Positions 18,093-27,961 are shown, counted from the stretch's first letter. The stretch is DNA of 64,000 nucleotides from Phycisphaerales bacterium (GCA_016699835.1 CP064987.1:1860001-1924000), one strand, 5' to 3'. A program made the numbers and translations. The notes: generated by a model not told the origin, from the letters alone.

Positions 18093-18968
18093 TCACCGAG
18101 CGCCCTCGGGCTTCACGCTCTCAGGCCGTTCCGTCCGGCACGTGAGTTCCAACCGCCCATCCACCGGCGACATCTTCAGCACCCGAACCCGCCGCCCGCC
18201 ATCGAGCCGGATGTACGCGTCCGCGACCAGCGGCCGTTCCCCCAGGAGCGCATCAAAGAGCGCCCGAGACTCCGGTAGCGACGAGATCTGCGCCCCCAGC
18301 GGCGAGTCCGACCCCTTTCGAAGCCAGGAGATAATCACCTTCGGCGGGAGCGGCATGTTCCCGATCTCGATCCGCCGTGCCGGCATCCACAACGAGCCGT
18401 TCTCGTCGACGACCGGCTCGACCTCCGCCCAGACGACCTGCTGTCGCCCCTCGATCGTGAGGTTGACACCGACGCGGATCACGCCCGCCGCGAAATCTGT
18501 CTGGATCGACACGACATCCTTGGGCCAGCGGACGTCCTGATTGCCCATCCACATTTTCAGCCGCGATCCGAGCCACGAGTTCGCGTCGGCCTCCTGGAGC
18601 GACACGCGCCAGATCTCACTGCGCCACATCGCCGAATCCGCCGGAAGCGAGGGGTCCGTCGGACGGATCATCGAGAGTTGTGAGACGATGCCATGTTCCA
18701 CGGCCTCGGCCGCCGCGGGGTCCGCGACGACACTCGCCCGCCACCACGACGGCGTCTGACGGATGAGGTTCCACCCGACGATCCCGATGATCCCAGCCAT
18801 GAGCAGCGCGCCCGCAACCATCGCCCCGAGCCACAGGCGCAGGCGTTCCCATCGCAAGGCTTCCAGGAATGCCGCGCGCGAAGAAAACGCCCGGCGGAGT
18901 CGCTCCGCGGGCGTTGGGTTGGAAAACGAGGATGGATCGACCGCAGGGCGGTCGGTGGTGTCCGACAC
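18093..18968 (-). CDS. Membrane-anchored protein of unknown function
   Basis: I do not recognise a family. The GTG at 18968 lies 5 bp downstream of the rpsI stop; a longer frame reaching into rpsI is unlikely. One transmembrane helix is visible at about residues 45-65 (LGAMVAGALLMAGIIGIVGW), with about 40 cytoplasmic residues before it. A mostly hydrophilic C-terminal domain of about 220 residues, with several WR and WL motifs, follows. It is third in line after rplM and rpsI on the same strand and is probably co-transcribed with them. Confidence 0.65.
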   Translation of the reverse strand: MSDTTDRPAVDPSSFSNPTPAERLRRAFSSRAAFLEALRWERLRLWLGAMVAGALLMAGIIGIVGWNLIRQTPSWWRASVVADPAAAEAVEHGIVSQLSMIRPTDPSLPADSAMWRSEIWRVSLQEADANSWLGSRLKMWMGNQDVRWPKDVVSIQTDFAAGVIRVGVNLTIEGRQQVVWAEVEPVVDENGSLWMPARRIEIGNMPLPPKVIISWLRKGSDSPLGAQISSLPESRALFDALLGERPLVADAYIRLDGGRRVRVLKMSPVDGRLELTCRTERPESVKPEGAR

Positions 18969-18972
18969 GCGA

Positions 18973-19485
18973 TCAACGCTTCGAGAACTGGAAGCGGCGA
19001 CGGGCGCCGGCCTGACCATACTTCTTCCGCTCCACGGCTCGCGAGTCACGCGTCAGCATCCCCTGCTCGCGCAAAATCGGCTCGGTCGTGGGATCATAAT
19101 CCAGCAGGGCCCGCGCCAGCCCGAGTTTCATCGCCCCCGCCTGGCCCATGAAGCCCCCGCCGTGGCACTTCGCCACGACCTGGAACTTCCCGACCATGTT
19201 CGTCGCGATCAGGGGCAGCATCGCCTCCCGGCGGTCGCGGTCCTCCGAGAAGTACTGCTCGACCGTGCGGGTCTTCTTCGGGTCGTTCCCGATCACCTGC
19301 ACCCCGACCTCCGACCCGCTGGCGGGCTTCAGGCGGACGCGGGCGACGGCCGTCTTGCGCCGACCCGTGCCCCACCACCAGCCCTTCTTGTCCGCGGGCT
19401 TGGCCATACGGGGCGGCTTCACACCCTCGACCGCCGGCGTCGCGGGGGAGGGGACTCCAAAGTTTCCAAGGTTCATCGTGCTCAT
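18973..19485 (-). CDS. rpsI: 30S ribosomal protein S9
   Basis: Small-subunit protein whose C-terminal tail reaches the P-site tRNA. GTGRRKTAVARVRL near residue 39, GGGFMGQAGAMKLGLARALL and the terminal DSRAVERKKYGQAGARRRFQFSKR-type tail are diagnostic. Length is 170 residues, about 40 more than the E. coli form because of an N-terminal extension with Pro and Ala. It follows rplM by 35 bp, as in the conserved rplM-rpsI operon. Confidence 0.97.
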   Translation of the reverse strand: MSTMNLGNFGVPSPATPAVEGVKPPRMAKPADKKGWWWGTGRRKTAVARVRLKPASGSEVGVQVIGNDPKKTRTVEQYFSEDRDRREAMLPLIATNMVGKFQVVAKCHGGGFMGQAGAMKLGLARALLDYDPTTEPILREQGMLTRDSRAVERKKYGQAGARRRFQFSKR

Positions 19486-19520
19486 CGTGTCTTCCGATTT
19501 CTCGTGTATGGGTCAGTTCG

Positions 19521-19982
19521 TTACGCGTTCGCGACCTTCATCACCGCCGGAGCCTTGTCCGAGTGCGGGTGCTCGCTCTCGCCATAGACATGCAGGTTCT
19601 TCATCATCACGCGGCTCAGGCGGTTCTTCGGGAGCATGCGCCGCACCGCGTCCTCGATGAGCAGTTCGGGCTTGCGATCACGCACCTGCCCATACGTCTC
19701 GGTCTTGAGGCCGCCCGGGTGGCTCGTGTACCGCATCTTCAGGCGGTGCTCGGCCTTGCGCCCCGTCAGCGCGACCTTCTTCGCGTTCGTCACGATCACG
19801 GGCTCGCCCGTGTCCACGTGGGGCGTGTACTCGGGGCGATGCTTGCCCATGAGGACCAGCGCCACCTCGCTCGCCAGACGACCCAGGGGCACGCCCTCGG
19901 CATCGATGTGACGCCACGACTTCTTCACCTGCCCGGGCTTGGCGAGATAGGTCTGCCGGCCCAGGGCCTCCGCGTTCTTCAT
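19521..19982 (-). CDS. rplM: 50S ribosomal protein L13
   Basis: Large-subunit assembly protein. SWRHIDAEGVPLGRLASEVA, LMGKHRPEYTPHVDTGEPVIVTNA-like sequence, YTSHPGG and RRMLPKNRLSR are conserved L13 blocks. The start at 19982 has GGAGG close upstream. The longer open frame to 20156 covers only the leader. First gene of the rplM-rpsI operon. Confidence 0.97.
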   Translation of the reverse strand: MKNAEALGRQTYLAKPGQVKKSWRHIDAEGVPLGRLASEVALVLMGKHRPEYTPHVDTGEPVIVTNAKKVALTGRKAEHRLKMRYTSHPGGLKTETYGQVRDRKPELLIEDAVRRMLPKNRLSRVMMKNLHVYGESEHPHSDKAPAVMKVANA

Positions 19983-20246
19983 CACACACCTCCGACGACT
20001 CGCGTGCCGATTCGGGTGGACAGCCACGCCGACGACACGAGATGGTCTTGCATCGCCGCCTACCGGGCGGGGCGGGCCTTGGGAAGCCCCATCCAAAGGG
20101 CGATCCAGGGCAAACTTGGCGTTCTCATCCGGACCCGAAAAGCCCGGCCACACCATCCAGTGTGGGGGCAGACATTAGCAGGGTGAAGACTTTCCTTCCA
20201 GCCGCCGCCGCCGATCCACCCCAAAACGCCGATACGCTCTCCACAA

Positions 20247-21752
20247 ATGCTCCCGCCCGACCCCAACGCCAACCCGGACCAAAACCAAACACAGAACCCC
20301 TATCAGGTCACGCCGCCGACTATTCCAGGCCCGATGGGCATGCCCGGCGGCAATCCGCCAATCCGCCGAGAACGCGATGTGCCCGATCGTCGCTCGCTCC
20401 TGCCGCTCCCAGTCCTCTGGACCGTCGCGGCCGTGCTCGTCCTCACGATCTTCGGGATCCAGCAGGCGCCAAACTTCATCTCGCCCCCGCCGCCGGCCCC
20501 AGGCGCCACTGAGGAGATCGCGCCGCCGGACATCCAGTTCGAACTCACCGCGAAACTCGTCGTGAAGATGCACGGCGACTTTGGGTCCATGGCCGGGAGC
20601 ATCGCCGACCTCGAGAAGGCGGCCAAGGAAAAGAACAAGGGCGCTCTCGCGCCGGTGGACGCCCTGCGACTTGCCGCCGTCGCCAATCAGTTCGGCGACT
20701 CTCCCGACCAATACCTCGAACTCGCCCGCGAGTCCGAGGACACCCAGGTGCTCGAGGACGCCGACCTCGTCGAGGCCGCACTCAATGGCAAAGCACTCAC
20801 CCCCGAGCAAGCAGAGGGCCTGAAAGACCGACACGGCTACTTCGGCGAACTCGCCGCGATCCAACCCCTCCCCAAATCTGACTCTGTGAGACAATCACTC
20901 ACGACAGGCGGCACACCGATCATCATCTTCTTCATCGCCGTCGGCCTGTTCCTGCTCCTCATCGCCCTCGCCTCGCTCGTCTGCTTCCTGTATGTCATCA
21001 TCAACTGGAGCAAGGCCGAGCGCTCCTTCCGATTCGCCCCGCCCCAACCCGGCGGCGGGATCTACCTCGAAACCTTCGTCGTCTTCCTCATGTCCTTCCT
21101 GGGCATGCTCGCCATCTCGTCGATCGCGGCGAAGTTCATGGGACCGTCGAGCGCTGCCGTCCTCAGCCTCGTGCTCCAGTGGGGCGTCCTCCTCACGATT
21201 TTCTGGCCCCTCGCCCGCGGCGTGCACGCCAAAGACTGGCGCGCCCAGGTCGGCTGGCACACGGGCGAAGGAGTGGCCCGCGAGATCGTCATGGGACTCT
21301 TCGGCTATCTCGCCGGACTCCCACTCCTCGCCGGTGCCCTCATCGTGACGCTCATTCTCACGCTCATCGTCCAGCAGTTTCTCCCCGAAGGGGCCGGCGC
21401 CAACAAGATCGCCGACCTCATCGGTGCCGGCGGCCCACTCGAACTCGTCCTCCTCTTCGTCCTCGCCACCGTCTGGGCGCCCATCGTCGAGGAAACCATC
21501 TTCCGAGGCGGCGTCTTCCGCCATTTCCGAGGGCGCCTCGGCATGGTTGGCGCCGCCTTCCTCACCGCGTTCCTCTTCGGCGTGATGCACGGCTACGCCT
21601 TCTTCGCCCTCGCCCCCGTCATCAGCATCGGACTCATCTTCTCCTTCATACGCGAGTGGCGAGGCTCGATCATCGGACCCGTCGTCGCCCACGCCCTCCA
21701 CAACGCCACCACACTCGGCATCGTCATCACCATGTTCACGCTGCTGAAATAA
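20247..21752 (+). CDS. CPBP family intramembrane metalloprotease (CAAX-protease-like)
   Basis: Polytopic membrane protease of the Rce1/CPBP (Abi) type. The core motifs are EETIFRGGVFRHFRGR (about 415-430), with the paired glutamates and the arginine, then FGVMHGYAFF and a late histidine in HALHNATT. A Pro/Asn/Gln-rich N-terminus (about 45 residues) precedes the first helix. A soluble segment of about 130 residues and a second run of helices make it longer than the minimal family. In bacteria these proteases may process membrane or secreted peptides. No substrate gene is adjacent. Confidence 0.88.
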   Translation: MLPPDPNANPDQNQTQNPYQVTPPTIPGPMGMPGGNPPIRRERDVPDRRSLLPLPVLWTVAAVLVLTIFGIQQAPNFISPPPPAPGATEEIAPPDIQFELTAKLVVKMHGDFGSMAGSIADLEKAAKEKNKGALAPVDALRLAAVANQFGDSPDQYLELARESEDTQVLEDADLVEAALNGKALTPEQAEGLKDRHGYFGELAAIQPLPKSDSVRQSLTTGGTPIIIFFIAVGLFLLLIALASLVCFLYVIINWSKAERSFRFAPPQPGGGIYLETFVVFLMSFLGMLAISSIAAKFMGPSSAAVLSLVLQWGVLLTIFWPLARGVHAKDWRAQVGWHTGEGVAREIVMGLFGYLAGLPLLAGALIVTLILTLIVQQFLPEGAGANKIADLIGAGGPLELVLLFVLATVWAPIVEETIFRGGVFRHFRGRLGMVGAAFLTAFLFGVMHGYAFFALAPVISIGLIFSFIREWRGSIIGPVVAHALHNATTLGIVITMFTLLK

Positions 21753-21777
21753 GGCGTCTCGTCGTCCCAGACCGGGA

Positions 21778-23262
21778 TCATGCGCCAAGTGCCGCGTGGA
21801 TCGGCGCCCGACCAACACCCGGCACAAGCCGCTCCACCATCGCCGCACACCGCAGCACGCGTGCATCCTCGAACACCGGCCCCACGAGTTGCACACCAAC
21901 AGGAAGTCGCGTGCCGCCCACATCCGCCAACCCCGCCGGTACACCGATCGCCGGCAGTCCCGCGAGATTCACGCCGACCGTGTACACATCCTCAAGATAC
22001 AGCGTCACCGGGTCGGTCGTCTTTTCCCCGAGTCTGAACGCGGGCGTCGGGGCCGTGGGCATGATCAAGCAGTCACACCCGCGGGCAAACGCGGCATTGA
22101 AATCCTCCATGATCTTCCGCCGGGCCTTCAGTGCCGTCGCGTAGTACGCGTCGTAGTACCCCGAACTCAGAACATGAGTCCCGAGCATGATGCGGCGTTT
22201 CACCTCGTCGCCCAGCCCCTCGCTCCGCGACCGCGCATAGAGCGTGTCGAGGCCCTCGCCCTCGCGGATCTCGGCCCGCATGCCGAATCGGATGCCGTCG
22301 TATCGCGCCAGGTTCGAACTCGCCTCGGCACAGCACACGATGTAGTACGCCGCGATCCCCGCGTCGGTCATCGGGAGGTTCACATCGACGATGGTCGCGC
22401 CCGCATCGCGAAGCCGCGCGACGGTCTCGTCGAAGACCCGTGCCACCTCGGGGTGGTTCGCGCCCGACCGCGCTTCGCGCGGCACACCAATCGTCCAAGT
22501 CGAAGCCGTCTCGTTCGAGCCGCGCACCACCTCTGCAAATCTCTCAACCTCGCGCGTGGAACACGTTGAGTCGTTCTCATCTCCGCCGGCTATCGCCTCG
22601 AGCACAAGCGCCGCATCGCGCACGTCCTTCGTGATCGGCCCGATCTGATCGAGACTGCTCGCGAACGCGACCAGCCCGAATCGGCTCACACGCCCATACG
22701 TCGGCTTGAATCCGACAACGCCGCACATCGACGCGGGCTGGCGGATCGAGCCGCCCGTGTCGCTCCCCAGCGCGACGGGCACCACGCCCGCCGCGACGAG
22801 CGCCGCCGACCCACCCGACGACCCACCCGGCACGCGCGACACGTCCCACGGATTCCGCGTCGCGTGGAACGCCGAGTGCTCCGTCGAGGATCCCATCGCG
22901 AACTCGTCGAGATTGCTCTTACAGATCGGGACGCACCCCGCACGAAGCAAACGCGTCACCACCGTCGCGTCAAACGGCGAGCGATACTCCTCGAGCATGC
23001 GGCTCGCACACGTCGTCCTGCCGATCGCCGTGCAGATGTTGTCCTTGATCGCGATCGGCACACCCGCGAGCGGCATCGACTCGCCACGCCGGAGTCGCGC
23101 GTCGACCTCGTCGGCGATCCGGAATGCTTCCTTCGCGAGCGTCTGTGTCGTCGCCCGGATCTTCGGCTCGACGTGCGCGAGGCGCGCAAGAGCCCCCTCG
23201 GCCTCGGCCCTCGCCGTGGTCTCGCCCCGCCGCACGCGCTCAGCAAGATCGAACACGTTCAC
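21778..23262 (-). CDS. gatA: Asp-tRNA(Asn)/Glu-tRNA(Gln) amidotransferase subunit A
   Basis: Releases ammonia from glutamine for transamidation of mischarged tRNA. The amidase Ser-cisSer-Lys triad is visible: Lys in AIKDN, then GGSSGGSAA and DTGGSIRQPA. KPTYGRVSRFGL is typical of GatA. The 494-residue length is standard. Its ATG overlaps the gatC stop by 4 bp. gatB is not in the window. Confidence 0.96.
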   Translation of the reverse strand: MNVFDLAERVRRGETTARAEAEGALARLAHVEPKIRATTQTLAKEAFRIADEVDARLRRGESMPLAGVPIAIKDNICTAIGRTTCASRMLEEYRSPFDATVVTRLLRAGCVPICKSNLDEFAMGSSTEHSAFHATRNPWDVSRVPGGSSGGSAALVAAGVVPVALGSDTGGSIRQPASMCGVVGFKPTYGRVSRFGLVAFASSLDQIGPITKDVRDAALVLEAIAGGDENDSTCSTREVERFAEVVRGSNETASTWTIGVPREARSGANHPEVARVFDETVARLRDAGATIVDVNLPMTDAGIAAYYIVCCAEASSNLARYDGIRFGMRAEIREGEGLDTLYARSRSEGLGDEVKRRIMLGTHVLSSGYYDAYYATALKARRKIMEDFNAAFARGCDCLIMPTAPTPAFRLGEKTTDPVTLYLEDVYTVGVNLAGLPAIGVPAGLADVGGTRLPVGVQLVGPVFEDARVLRCAAMVERLVPGVGRAPIHAALGA

Positions 23263-23615
23263 GCGCCACCACCCTCGCCGCCGCCAAGCACCTTGGGGAC
23301 CTTGAGGAACGCGTCGTGCATCGCCGGGGCGATCTTCGAGAGCGCGGCCGAATCAAGAAGCAAACCCGGCGGGGCCGCGGCATCATCTTCCCGCGTGCGG
23401 GCGTCCTCACCCGCGACATGCGTCAGCGGCTCCACGCCCGACAGATCGAGCCGCTGCAAACGCGCCATCAGCGCCAGAACCGATGCCAGATCCCGCCCGT
23501 ATCGTTCGGCGTCGGCGTCTGTGAGTTCGAGCCGCGCAAGCCGCGCGACCTTGCGAACCTCGTCGATCGACAGCGGCGCCGCGGCATGAGATTGTGGATC
23601 GGCCGGATCGGACAT
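23259..23615 (-). CDS. gatC: Asp-tRNA(Asn)/Glu-tRNA(Gln) amidotransferase subunit C
   Basis: Small subunit that stabilises GatA in the GatCAB complex. SIDEVRKVARLARLELTDAD at about residues 15-34 and DLSGVEPLTHVAG are characteristic. The 118-residue length from MSDPADPQ fits; the longer open frame upstream lies over the divergent gene. It is translationally coupled to gatA by an ATGA overlap. Confidence 0.94.
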   Translation of the reverse strand: MSDPADPQSHAAAPLSIDEVRKVARLARLELTDADAERYGRDLASVLALMARLQRLDLSGVEPLTHVAGEDARTREDDAAAPPGLLLDSAALSKIAPAMHDAFLKVPKVLGGGEGGGA

Positions 23616-24444
23616 GACCGAGTGTACGAGTGGGGCGATGGCGATGGAGTCGGGCACAACATCCAACGGCACAGTGAAAACGAAGTCAACAAATCGACTC
23701 CGAGGAGCATCTCGGACGTTTGTATCAGTATTGGCGCGCCCTTCAGTAGCGCTTCTTCTGTTCGGGCTCCTGATCGCAGACACACTCTGGCTGATCAGTG
23801 TTTCGAATCAGACCTCATTCCCTAGAAGGTTCTTTGGTCTTGAGGGTTCTGTGAGGATCAATGTTGATCCACTTTACGTCATAGCAGATGACGTTCGGTC
23901 AGAAGTCGTCGCACGCTCTGATGACTCTGCAGACTTGTTTCTCGGAGCGATTGATCCACCGTGGGGTCGTGGCTTTCATGTGTGGACTCAGACACAACCC
24001 CGCATCGCATGGTGTGTGTGGGGGAGACAGAACTCGATAGTGGTCGTTTCGCTCGATGGAGGCATGGAGCCGATCTCCGAAAAAACTCAAAGCAGAATCT
24101 ACCACGCACTAGCTGTAGCAGATGGCGCGACAACAACCGAAGACATCAAACAGCACACACGCGTGCACACATCGCTTGATCTCGACGCCGGCGGCATTCT
24201 CCACAACGTCATTTCGCTTTCAACCCTCACACTCTTCCCCATATCCCTCACATGGATTCCAGCGGCCATCAGCCCAAGGCGCCGGCGACTCCGTCGCGGA
24301 CAATGCCCCAAGTGCGCCTACACCCTCGCGGGCGTGCCCCGCGTCGGCACTGGCGTCCGCTGCCCGGAGTGTGGCACGACGTGGGACACCGTCGACTGGC
24401 GCGACGTGCGTCAGTTCGATTCGAACGCCAGCACAGCGGATTAA
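23614..24444 (+). CDS. Membrane protein with C-terminal zinc ribbon
   Basis: No named family. A hydrophobic segment at about 44-64 and another near 205-220 flank an extracytoplasmic domain. The C-terminus holds a zinc ribbon, CPKCAYTL ... VRCPECGTTW, of a form common at the tail of planctomycete membrane proteins. Codon use is more A/T-ending than in the neighbours over the central part, which may indicate transfer or relaxed selection. The first ATG overlaps the divergent gatC start; ATGs at 23638 or 23644 are more likely starts. Confidence 0.7.
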   Translation: MTECTSGAMAMESGTTSNGTVKTKSTNRLRGASRTFVSVLARPSVALLLFGLLIADTLWLISVSNQTSFPRRFFGLEGSVRINVDPLYVIADDVRSEVVARSDDSADLFLGAIDPPWGRGFHVWTQTQPRIAWCVWGRQNSIVVVSLDGGMEPISEKTQSRIYHALAVADGATTTEDIKQHTRVHTSLDLDAGGILHNVISLSTLTLFPISLTWIPAAISPRRRRLRRGQCPKCAYTLAGVPRVGTGVRCPECGTTWDTVDWRDVRQFDSNASTAD

Positions 24445-24450
24445 CACGAA

Positions 24451-25353
24451 CTACGAACCGCCGGTCTCGCCATCCTTTGGCGTAGTCGGTGTGGCTGGCG
24501 CCGGCGTCGGCGCGGGCTTGCCCGTCTCGATGTCCTCGCCCCGGAAGTGGCGCGACATGTCGCGGACCATCTGCGCGCCCCGATATCGCTGCTGGGGCGA
24601 GGCGCTCCCGCCGACCTTCCGGTCCATGAACTCGAAGAGCCGCCCGAGCGTCTCGCCGTCGGGCCGGGCGCTCGGGTCGCGCATCTGCTCGCGGTCGCGC
24701 TGGGCCTGGCGACGAGCGCGTTCGAGGCGCTTCTCGTCGGGCGTGTCGCGGACGCGCCCGCCCAGCGCCTCAAGCATCTTCTCAAAGTCGACGTACGCGT
24801 TCTCGAGGAACTTCGCGCGGTCCTCCTCGGGAACCTTGCCATAGTCCTTGGCCTTGTCGTCCCACGCGTCCACGACGAGCCGCGAGACGTTCTCTTCAAG
24901 TTGCGTGCGAGCCTGGCCCTTCAGTCCCGCCACGAACGCCGCCATCATTACCGAGTCGTTCGACGAAAGCCCCTTGAGGCGCGAGATGAGTTTGGAGAGA
25001 AGGTCCAGCCGCTCGCGCAGCGGCAGGTTGTTGAACTCGTTGGAGAGCAGCGTGTAGTCCAGCACCCCGGCCAGTTCGTCGTCGAGATAGTCGGGCGTGG
25101 GCCGCGGGCGCAACTCGATATACGCCCACACGCCGCCCCCCGCGAGCGTGAGCAAGGCGAGCACGCCACCGGCCCGCGCCACATTCTTCCGTCGCGTGGG
25201 CGACATCGAGCCCCACCATCGCGCCAGCGTCGCCCCCGCCGATTCTCGAGGGCGCTTCGCCGGCATGGAAACCGGCGCGTCACCAAGCCCGTCGAGAATG
25301 CTCCCGGCACGAGAACCAGAGGCCCCATTGCCGTCATTCGAGTGAACGCTCAT
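24451..25353 (-). CDS. Membrane-anchored protein of unknown function
   Basis: A single transmembrane helix at about residues 60-80 (RAGGVLALLTLAGGGVWAYI) anchors a helical, charged domain of about 220 residues that includes RLERARRQAQRDREQMRDP. The tail is Pro/Thr-rich. The start overlaps the stop of the upstream pseudopilin gene by 4 bp, so the two are coupled. It may therefore act with the pseudopilin, but the family is not recognised. Confidence 0.7.
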   Translation of the reverse strand: MSVHSNDGNGASGSRAGSILDGLGDAPVSMPAKRPRESAGATLARWWGSMSPTRRKNVARAGGVLALLTLAGGGVWAYIELRPRPTPDYLDDELAGVLDYTLLSNEFNNLPLRERLDLLSKLISRLKGLSSNDSVMMAAFVAGLKGQARTQLEENVSRLVVDAWDDKAKDYGKVPEEDRAKFLENAYVDFEKMLEALGGRVRDTPDEKRLERARRQAQRDREQMRDPSARPDGETLGRLFEFMDRKVGGSASPQQRYRGAQMVRDMSRHFRGEDIETGKPAPTPAPATPTTPKDGETGGS

Positions 25354-26153
25354 CGCCCGTCTCCTCTCGCTCGCATCGAGCCACCCGGCAGCGGCGGCAC
25401 GGTCTCCAATCCGCCGAATCGCACGACATCCTCAATGAGTCGAGTCCGCTCGTCGTCGGTGATGAAGAGCGCCTGGGCCGCGCTCCCGTCGCCGAAGTAG
25501 AGCGCGTTGCGGTTCCACCGGCTCTGCGTGTCGCCGCCCGTCCCCATGTCCTTGAATCGCGGGTTGTGCCAGTCGTCGGCATCAAACACAATCGGCAGCC
25601 GCGGCTGCGCCTCGAACGCCCGGGTCACGCCGTGCTGCACATTGGGCACCGTGAAGAGTTCCGCCGCGATCATGATGATCCCCGGGAAATACTCGTAACT
25701 GGTCCCGCTCGATTGCCACAACGGCTTGAAACTCGTCGCGGAATCGTGGGAGAAGAGATCGCTCGGGCAGCGATACGGCGCAAACGTCGTCCAATCCCCC
25801 ATGCCGGTCGCCTGCACGGGCTTGGGCGCATCGATGTACTTTTCCATCACGTCGAGCAGCGACGGGTCGTTGGTGTTGGACCCCTCGTTGAGCGGGCGAA
25901 CCTTGGGGAGCAATCCCTTGGACTCGGTCTGCAGGTACATCTGGAGTCCCTGTCCCATGGAGCGGAGGTTCACGAGGCACGAGGTTCGCCTCGCCGCCTC
26001 CTTCGCCTTCGCAAACGCCGGAAGCAACAGCCCGATGAGCAACGCAAGAATCGCGATGACGACGAGGAGTTCGATGAGCGTGAACGCGTCGCGTGCGCAT
26101 CGCCTACGCCCGATGGCGGTGGGGGAGGTTGTCTTCGAGGTGAGTCGGGGCAT
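25350..26153 (-). CDS. Type II secretion-like pseudopilin (prepilin-type N-terminal methylation domain)
   Basis: Exported pilin-like protein processed by prepilin peptidase. AFTLIELLVVIAILALLIGLLLPAF is the N-methylation and transmembrane motif; cleavage is expected before Phe. It is followed by KAKEAARRTSCLVNLRSMGQGLQMYLQTE, usual in planctomycete pseudopilins. The ATG at 26153 has GGAAGG about 9 nt upstream; an ATG at 26162 is in frame but sits too close to that site. It is coupled to the membrane protein downstream. Confidence 0.88.
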   Translation of the reverse strand: MPRLTSKTTSPTAIGRRRCARDAFTLIELLVVIAILALLIGLLLPAFAKAKEAARRTSCLVNLRSMGQGLQMYLQTESKGLLPKVRPLNEGSNTNDPSLLDVMEKYIDAPKPVQATGMGDWTTFAPYRCPSDLFSHDSATSFKPLWQSSGTSYEYFPGIIMIAAELFTVPNVQHGVTRAFEAQPRLPIVFDADDWHNPRFKDMGTGGDTQSRWNRNALYFGDGSAAQALFITDDERTRLIEDVVRFGGLETVPPLPGGSMRARGDGR

Positions 26154-26227
26154 GCGTGCCATCCTTCCACATCATCCATCGGCGTTGGCGAGCGAGCGGA
26201 TTCGAAACCGAGCCGGGAATCTCCTGA

Positions 26228-26833
26228 TCACCACGGGAACTTGAGCGCGACCGACCCGGCCTGAACCTGGTCCACGATCTGTTGGGCGACCGGCGTCTGG
26301 ATCGTGCGTAGCGTCTGGGCGTTGGCCTTCACGCTTGTCTTGAGTTGCTCGTCGTCACGCATCGCGACCTCAAGACTCTTGGCGATCGACGCCAGCCCCG
26401 CCTTGAGTTGCCGCGCGCGGAGCACCGCCGCGACCAACGCCGCACCCAGCGCCACAGGCACTCGCCACGGCGTCGGCAGCACGCTCGAAATCGTTCCGGT
26501 CAGGGTGCCCACCATCCCCTCCGTTTCCGTCGGATTGTTGGCGTTCCCCAGCGCCCGATCGACCTGCTCGATCGCCGCCGACAGTGTCTGGGCGGCATCG
26601 TCCACGCTCTTGAGTTGCGCGTCAAGACCAGGTCGAGCAGGATCGTCGATGGGAAGTTGGGCAAGCACGCCGCGAATCTGTGTGCCCTCCTGGGCCAGTT
26701 GTTCCCGGACGTGGGCGGCCTGATCACGCAGTTCCAGCACGCGCCCCGTGTCCGTGCACGCGGGGAGGAACAACAGCCACACCGACGACACCACCATCAC
26801 GAGCAACGCCAGTTCCGGGTTCCGTGTCTTCAT
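26228..26833 (-). CDS. Putative lipoprotein of unknown function
   Basis: A signal peptide with lipobox LFLPAC at about residues 21-26 predicts lipid attachment at Cys. The remainder is largely helical, with QVDRALG and a possible membrane-interacting segment around VPVALGAALVAAVL (about 127-140). AAAGGA 8 nt upstream supports the ATG at 26833; the frame extends to 26896. It lies 74 bp upstream of the pseudopilin gene on the same strand and may share its transcript. Confidence 0.7.
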   Translation of the reverse strand: MKTRNPELALLVMVVSSVWLLFLPACTDTGRVLELRDQAAHVREQLAQEGTQIRGVLAQLPIDDPARPGLDAQLKSVDDAAQTLSAAIEQVDRALGNANNPTETEGMVGTLTGTISSVLPTPWRVPVALGAALVAAVLRARQLKAGLASIAKSLEVAMRDDEQLKTSVKANAQTLRTIQTPVAQQIVDQVQAGSVALKFPW

Positions 26834-27037
26834 CGCGTCAATCCTTTCGTGTCGCGCGGGCACACGCACCGATTCCGACAAACCGTTGTCGGGCATGGCA
26901 CGATGCCGCGGAGCATCACGCTACCGCGTGCCGCGGCAAACACAAGAGGGCGCACGAGAACCGACGCGAACGAGCGCGCAACAACGATCAACGCGCAACG
27001 GATCGCGCGCAAAGGCGACGATCGATCGTCGTAACAA

Positions 27038-27961
27038 CTACACCTCGCCGACGGTCTTCAGCAACTCGCGCACGAGGATGTGCGTCAGCGCGTGCCCCGA
27101 CCGACGTGCCTCGACGCGTGCAAGAAGGGGCATACCCAGGAGCGCAAGATCACCCACAAGGTCCAGGAGTTTGTGCCGGGCAGGCTCGTTGTCGAAACGC
27201 AGCGCGTTGTCGATCGGCGTGCCGGTCGAGTCGAGCACGAGCAGGTCGCGGGGGGAGACATGCGTGAACAGGCCTCGTGACTGCAGCGCCCGCGCCTCGG
27301 GCTCAAGACTAAACGTCCGGGCCGGGGCGACGTCGCGGACGAACGCGTCGGCATCGCCCTCCCACACAGCCAGCGAGGTCGTCGGTACTCCCGCGATCGG
27401 AAGGACGAGTTCATAGGAGGCGTGCAGCCCGGTCGTCAAAGGTGTTCCGTGGGGCGTCGCAACAATCGAGGCACCGCTCGCCGCGTCCTCAACCCGCACT
27501 TCTCGATCAAGACGCAGCGCTTGTCCAAAGCCAACGTCCAAAGAGAGGTCAATCAGCCCCGCGCAACGGATCGCCTCGACGAACGCGACTGCCGAGCCGT
27601 CGAGGATGGGGATCTCTGGACCATCCACACGGACGATCGCGTCGGTGACGCCAAGCCCGGCAAGAGCCGCGAGCACGTGCTCCACGGTGGTCACGCCCGC
27701 GCGATCCCGGGCAAGGGTCGTGTTGCGAGCGGGCACACCCAACGGCATATGGGCGAGGGCCGCGTCCGAAGTCTGGTGGGCCACGTTCGCCACGATCTCG
27801 CCCATGACGGTCAGGAATCGCAGGCCTTGCGACACAGGCCCATCACGGGGCGTCGCCGACGGCTCGAGTGTGATGGCGCACGCCTTTCCCGAGAACAGCC
27901 CGACACCCTCGATTCGCCCGGTCGGCCTCGCAAGAGTTCGTCGAGGGTGCGCCACGATCAT
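27038..27961 (-). CDS. lpxC: UDP-3-O-acyl-N-acetylglucosamine deacetylase
   Basis: Committed step of lipid A synthesis: zinc-dependent removal of the acetate from UDP-3-O-acyl-GlcNAc. Zinc ligands and catalytic residues are recognisable: TVEHVLAALAGLG (His about 95, with the catalytic Glu beside it), ARHKLLDLVGDLALLG (His about 263, Asp about 267) and SGHALTHILVREL (His about 290). The 307-residue length is normal, with no fused FabZ domain. The ATG at 27961 overlaps the lpxD stop by 4 bp. It is last in the bamA-ompH-lpxD-lpxC cluster. Confidence 0.95.
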   Translation of the reverse strand: MIVAHPRRTLARPTGRIEGVGLFSGKACAITLEPSATPRDGPVSQGLRFLTVMGEIVANVAHQTSDAALAHMPLGVPARNTTLARDRAGVTTVEHVLAALAGLGVTDAIVRVDGPEIPILDGSAVAFVEAIRCAGLIDLSLDVGFGQALRLDREVRVEDAASGASIVATPHGTPLTTGLHASYELVLPIAGVPTTSLAVWEGDADAFVRDVAPARTFSLEPEARALQSRGLFTHVSPRDLLVLDSTGTPIDNALRFDNEPARHKLLDLVGDLALLGMPLLARVEARRSGHALTHILVRELLKTVGEV